From the NCBI GenBank assembly GCA_958430865.1, contig CAUDNR010000205.1, positions 1-23,270 of the forward strand: a stretch of 23,270 nt of DNA, in the 5' to 3' direction. This document shows, piece by piece, positions 18,985 to 23,270 of the stretch. The stretch is from Entrophospora sp. SA101. Taxonomy: Eukaryota; Glomeromycota; Glomeromycetes; Entrophosporales; Entrophosporaceae. Positions within the stretch are counted from its first letter, which is position 1. Every line of letters starts with the position of its first letter. Position numbers and translations under genes: made by a program. Below the pieces are notes generated by a model. The model did no database searches. It was not told the DNA's origin and saw nothing but the letters and a program-made list of their open reading frames with translations.

Positions 18985-21459
18985 ATGAGTGAAATTTTCA
19001 ACTCATTGAATGAATTACTTACCAAGCTAAATGAATTAAATGAACTTATTAATTCAAACAAATTACTCAACACATTAAAAATAATAGAAAATTGTATAAA
19101 TTGTAAAGTAAATATACAAAAAAATTATTTTGATTCATTTTATGAATCATTAAACAAATTAAAAAATATTTTAGAAGAATTAGACAAGGAAAAAAATGAA
19201 GATAGGGAAGCAGAAATAATCCATAAATTAAGTGATGAACTAAATAAATTGGATGTTAAAATAAATATAGTATTATGTTATGGGTGTCAAAAGAAGAATA
19301 CATTTGATCCATTATATGAATTACTCACCAAACTAAATGAATCAAGTGAATCAATTATTTCAAACAAATTACTTGACACATTAAAAATAATAGAAGATTG
19401 TACCAGTTGTTCACAAAGATATAATTATTATTATTTATTTTATGAATCATTAAATGAACTAAAAAAGGTTTCAGAAGAATTAATAAAGGAAGAAAATGAA
19501 GATAGGAAAGCAGAAATAATCCATAAATTAAGTGATGAATTAAATAAATTAGATGCTAAAACAACTATAGTATTATGTGATGGGTGTCAAAAGGAGAATA
19601 TATTTGACCCATTATGTGAATTGCTCACCAAATTAAATGAATCAAATGCATCAATTAATTCAAACAAATTACTTGACACATTAAAAATAATAGAAGATTG
19701 TACTGGTTGTAAAAAATGTGCACAAAAAAATTATTTTGATTTATTTTATGAATCATTAAACAAACTAAAAAAGGACTTGGAAGAATTAGACAAGGAAGAA
19801 AATGAAGATAGGGAAGCAGAAATGATCCATAAATTAAGTGGTGAATTAAATGAATTAGATGTTGAAATAAATAGAATAGCATTATGTCATGGGTGTCAAG
19901 AGAAAAATATATTCAACCCATTATGTAAATTACTCACAAAACTAAATGAATCAAATGAACCAATTAATTCAAACAAATTACTTGACACATTAAAAATATT
20001 AGAAAATTGTACTGGTTGTAAAAAATATATACAAAAAAATAATTCTGATTTATTTTATAAATCATTAAACAAATTAAAAAAGATTTCAGAAGAATTAGAC
20101 AAGGAAGAAAATGAAGATAGGAAAGCAGAAATAATCCATAAATTAAGTGATGAATTAAATAATATACATTACAAAATAGATGAAAGAGTATTATGTGATA
20201 GTTGTCAAGCAAAAAAAATTGGAAATAAAAAAATAGTTATATTTCTTGATGAATGTAAACAAAATGCAGGCAATAGTAATTATATGAAATGGATTCCATT
20301 CAATAAATTTAAAAGCATTGAATACTTAGCTAAAGGTGGATTTGGGGAAGTACACAAAGCAATGTGGATTACTGAAAATAGGATGGTTGTATTAAAAAAG
20401 TTATATAATTCCCATGATCAAATTTTAGATGTTTTAAAAGAGGTAAATATTGATCTATTATAAATGTTATTATTATTAATGTAAATGCTAATAATGAATA
20501 TAATCATAATAATTTTAGTTAAAAACAAGTAATAAATTTGGACGTTTTGTTAACAAATGTTATGGAGTTTCTAAAGATCCAAATGAGAATAATTATTCAT
20601 TGGTATTTGACTATGCCCCAAATGGAGATTTACATAAAAATTTATTAAAAAATTTCAAAGAAATTACTTGGGAACATAAAATTTATTCAATATATAAGAT
20701 TTCAGAAGGGTAGGTTTTTTAAATTTATTAATTTTTATATAAATATGTAGTAAAATAATAATAATATATTGTTTTTTTTTATGAACTAGATTAAAGAAAA
20801 TTCATGAAAGTAATTACATCCATCATGACTTGCACAGTGGTAATATTTTTTCATACTCTCTTAATTATAGCCGAATAGGAGATTTAGGATTATGTCAACA
20901 AGTAGTTAAAAAAGATAACCCAAATAAAATCTTTGGTGTAATTCCATATCTGGCACCTGAAGTATTATCAAAAAAACCATATACAAAAGAATCAGACATT
21001 TATAGCCTTGGAATGATAATATGGGAGCATACTTCAGGGAAAAAACCTTTTCATGATAGAGAACATAACTCTCATCTCATATTAGATATTTTAAATGGGG
21101 TGAGACCTCAAATCACTGATGATACTCCTAAATTCTGTGCTGAATTGATCAAAAGATGCTGGGTTCATAATCCAGAAAATAGACCAACAGCTGAAGAAAT
21201 TCATAATTGTTTTGGAAAATATTATTACTCATCTAAAAGAGAAAAAAAAATTATTAAATTAGCAGAAGCTAATCGACAAAAAATAATCAATTCAGAAAAA
21301 TACTTGTTAGATACAAAAAATTATAAACACCACCCAGAATCATTTTATACAAGTCGTCCACTAGATGAATCAATTCAGGAACTGTTAAATTGTTCATCAA
21401 CTAGATCATATCAGGATAGTAATCTTCCTAACTTATTAATCTCAAAATATATTGGTTGA
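18985..21459 (+). CDS. CxxC-repeat protein kinase, copy 2 (complete)
   Basis: Exons 18985-20442, 20519-20709 and 20790-21459 join in frame to a 772-residue protein starting MSEIFNSLNELL. Four repeats of about 100 residues fill positions 1-400; the first has cysteines at 37/40 and 98/101. A linker of about 45 residues leads to the kinase domain: glycine loop 449-456, ATP-site Lys 471, helix-C Glu 486 at the exon 1 end, HHD with catalytic Asp 563, Asn 568, DLG Asp 581, and APE 605-607. The tail after the kinase is short and shows no second domain. The ATG was chosen because it opens directly into repeat 1 and follows AT-rich non-coding sequence. From repeat 3 to the stop it matches copy 1 except for one residue (Leu here, Ile there). 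No signal peptide or membrane segment is seen, so it is probably cytoplasmic. Substrate unknown. Confidence 0.9.
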
Positions 21460-21747
21460 TGGATGGTAATGATTGTTTATTATTGTTTGTTGTTGTTGTT
21501 GTTTTTGTTATTATTATTTATTATTATTATTATATATAAAATCATTATGTAGCTTTCTCTTAGTTGAATAAACAAAATATTATCTTTTATTATTTAATTT
21601 TTCCATTACATGTTGAAATTAAGTACCAAGAAAACAAATGGAAACATCCCAATTTCCTTTTACTTTATATTATTATTTATTTAGATTATATATTTTATTT
21701 ATATTATGTTATATTTATTTGTAAAATATCAACAAAAGATAACCTTG
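19557..21747 (+). repeat. Near-identical duplicated tract, copy 2
   Basis: Partner of 616-2806. The abrupt edges inside a longer and more diverged duplication suggest a conversion or recombination tract rather than one simple recent duplication. Confidence 0.9.
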
Positions 21748-21998
21748 ATTGTATAAAAAAGCAAGCCATTTTGGCCTTTTATAATTTCCATTTGTACTAG
21801 AAAAATGTTATTATTGTATTAAAAATCATGGGATTTCATTAACAGAAAGTAATAATCCATACAAGAACCATCATCAAACAAACTAATTGGGCGCACTTGT
21901 TTTTAAACTCAGATAATAGAAATTACAACTAAAAAGAAATCATTTGATGATATACAATAATCCCATCCCATAATTTCAATATATAATCCTATTTTCTA

Positions 21999-22193
21999 CA
22001 ATGCCATTTAGTACATAAAAAACACCAATTCCTATAATAATAAAGACATTATTTTACTCTCAAAAAGAGATTTTGAAGTACATCTTTCTTTTCTTTGCCT
22101 ATTCTGTTATCTTCTCAACTGGTGTTATCTAATGAATTAGAGTAATCAATTGGCATTCTTTTGTTCTGATCATCATTAAAGTATCAGCAACTA
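21999..22193. other. 195-bp block present only in the copy 2 flank
   Basis: Copy 1 joins TTTTCTA directly to AATT(C/T)CTTTGG near 3038-3050. Copy 2 has 195 bp between, bounded by CTA on both sides (21996-21998 and 22191-22193). No terminal inverted repeats are seen. A microhomology-mediated deletion in copy 1 is as likely as an insertion in copy 2. Confidence 0.65.
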
Positions 22194-22511
22194 AATTCCT
22201 TTGGTTTTTTTTTTTTTAAGGTGGTTTTTCATGAACTTATCTAGATCCAATTAACCCATACTTACTGAATTTATGACCACAGAACTTTTCCATCAAGTTT
22301 ATTATGACCTTCAAAATCAATAATTTTCATATCACCTAAAAGCTGGTGAGATAAATTTACCAGGGTTAAATTTTTTAACACACACAAGCATGCAAATAAG
22401 TGCGATTGAAAATACACATATATAAAACATAAATACTCATTCATGTAAAGAATTATGTTGTAGGTTATTATTTTTAAGCAAGAACCAAACATGTTTTATA
22501 TTTAAAATAAA

Positions 22512-22903
22512 CTTATGTTGTTCTCTGTGAGTTAGATAAAAAAATCAATGGGTATTTTAAGTTAAATAAAGAAGAAAATGTTGTTCTTTAGTTGTTCTTC
22601 ATGAGTTAGAGAAACAAACCAATGTGCATTTTGAATTTAAATAAAGAAAAACATGTTGTTCTTTAGTTGTTATTCATTAGTTGGAGAAAAAACCAATATG
22701 TGTTTTGAAGAAAAAACATGTTGTTCTTTGCAAATCAGTTGTTCTTTGTGGGTTAGAGAAAAAAATCAATTTTGTTCTAAATTTAAACAAAGAAAATTAA
22801 TGCCATTCTTTAGTTGTTCTTTGTGAGTTAGAGAAAACGCAATGTTGTTTCGAATTTAATAAAGAAAAAACATGTTGTTTTTTATGAATCAATGATTTCA
22901 GAG
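22512..22903 (+). repeat. Degenerate ~75-bp minisatellite, about 5.5 units
   Basis: Same family as 3353-3607. Units 2 and 3 here (TGTTGTTCTTTAGTTGTT...) have no counterpart in copy 1; the first and the last two and a half units do. Confidence 0.7.
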
Positions 22904-22923
22904 AAACATATAATACAATTGTA

Positions 22924-23270
22924 CATGGGGGGTTCAAAAAGTTTTGACACTGCAATTATCTTCAAACATTAATATCATTGAAGACCTTATAAATGACTAC
23001 CCCTATATTACAATTGATAATATTCAACAAGTGGTTCCCATTTCAACTGGAAGCATTGAAACCATCTTACATGAAGAAATTTCTGTCAGGAAGATGTGTG
23101 CAAAATGGGTTCCTCACACTCTTACTAATGAAAACAAGCAAAAACGAGTTGAGGTTTCAAAGCAATTGTTGGGGTACCTTGAAAATGGGTTTCGAAATAT
23201 TATTACTGGAGATGAAACATGGCTTCATTTTTTTACAGTCTCATCTAAAGATGCCAACAAGGTTTGGCTA
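22924..23270 (+). mobile_element. Mariner-like transposon, 5' part, runs off the window
   Basis: A TA at 22922-22923 is followed by CATGGGGGGTTCAAAAAGTTTTGACA, which resembles the GGGG.GTTCAAAAAGT ends of some mariner elements. Within about 30 bp the sequence enters a transposase frame: IEDLINDYPYITIDNIQQV, TGSIETILHEE, KMCAKWVPHTLTNENKQKR and IITGDETWLHFF. The Asp in GDETW is the first catalytic residue of the DD34D triad. The first helix-turn-helix (about 70 residues) and the usual leader are missing, so this copy has an internal 5' deletion and is probably non-autonomous. The matching site in copy 1 (TA 3626-3627) is empty. Confidence 0.85.

Larger units (their letters stand above)
21460..22923 (+). 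repeat. Kinase copy 2 3' flank, duplicated and non-coding
   Basis: Counterpart of 2519-3627. No gene is supported; the short frames at 21564-21800 and 22271-22492 lie in duplicated non-coding flank. It holds a 195-bp block absent from copy 1 and a longer minisatellite. Confidence 0.8.

Noticed and set aside
1..23270. tRNA, rRNA and bacterial-type signals
   Set aside because: No cloverleaf with matching arms, rRNA core sequence, Shine-Dalgarno series or operon structure was found by eye.

Overview
The window looks like a scaffold from an AT-rich eukaryote with many short introns. It is most probably an arbuscular mycorrhizal fungus of the Glomeromycotina (Rhizophagus-like). This is inferred from the base composition, the many 35-120 nt GT-AG introns, the TKL-like kinases with HHD and DLG motifs, and the load of decayed genes and small DNA transposons. 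There is no bacterial operon logic here. A run of 986 N (11216-12201) is a scaffold gap.

Layout. (1) 1-3627 holds the 3' part of a three-exon protein kinase gene and its 3' flank. (2) 3628-6215 holds decayed gene fragments, two hAT-like mini-elements and a GC-richer broken gene on the minus strand. (3) 6867-8656 (minus) is an apparently intact membrane-protein gene with two copies of a two-helix, sensor-like domain, plus a phase-compatible alternative last exon. (4) 8657-11215 is mostly non-coding, with a small frameshifted reading frame, two large inverted-repeat elements and a second hAT-like MITE. (5) After the gap, 12267-12860 is the 3' part of a hotdog-fold thioesterase-type gene (DUF4442-like). 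(6) 13197-15556 (minus) holds two groups of decayed exons. (7) 15804-18064 is a broken 5' half of a gene for the exosome helicase MTR4, with its introns kept. (8) 18200-18984 holds a short tandem duplication, a 75-codon minus-strand reading frame and a pogo-like terminal repeat. (9) 18985-22923 is a second, complete copy of the kinase gene. (10) 22924 to the end is a mariner transposon that runs out of the window.

The two kinase copies lie 18,941 bp apart in the same orientation. They are identical except for one base over about 2.2 kb, but clearly diverged outside that tract. The N-terminal half of the kinase is built from about 100-residue repeats, each carrying two CxxC pairs. Copy 1 shows at least one more repeat than copy 2. 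This repeat-kinase, and the copy-to-copy exchange acting on it, is the most distinctive biology in the window. The mariner element sits in the 3' flank of copy 2, at a TA that is empty in copy 1. The other intact genes (sensor-like membrane protein, thioesterase) have no evident functional link to the kinase or to each other.
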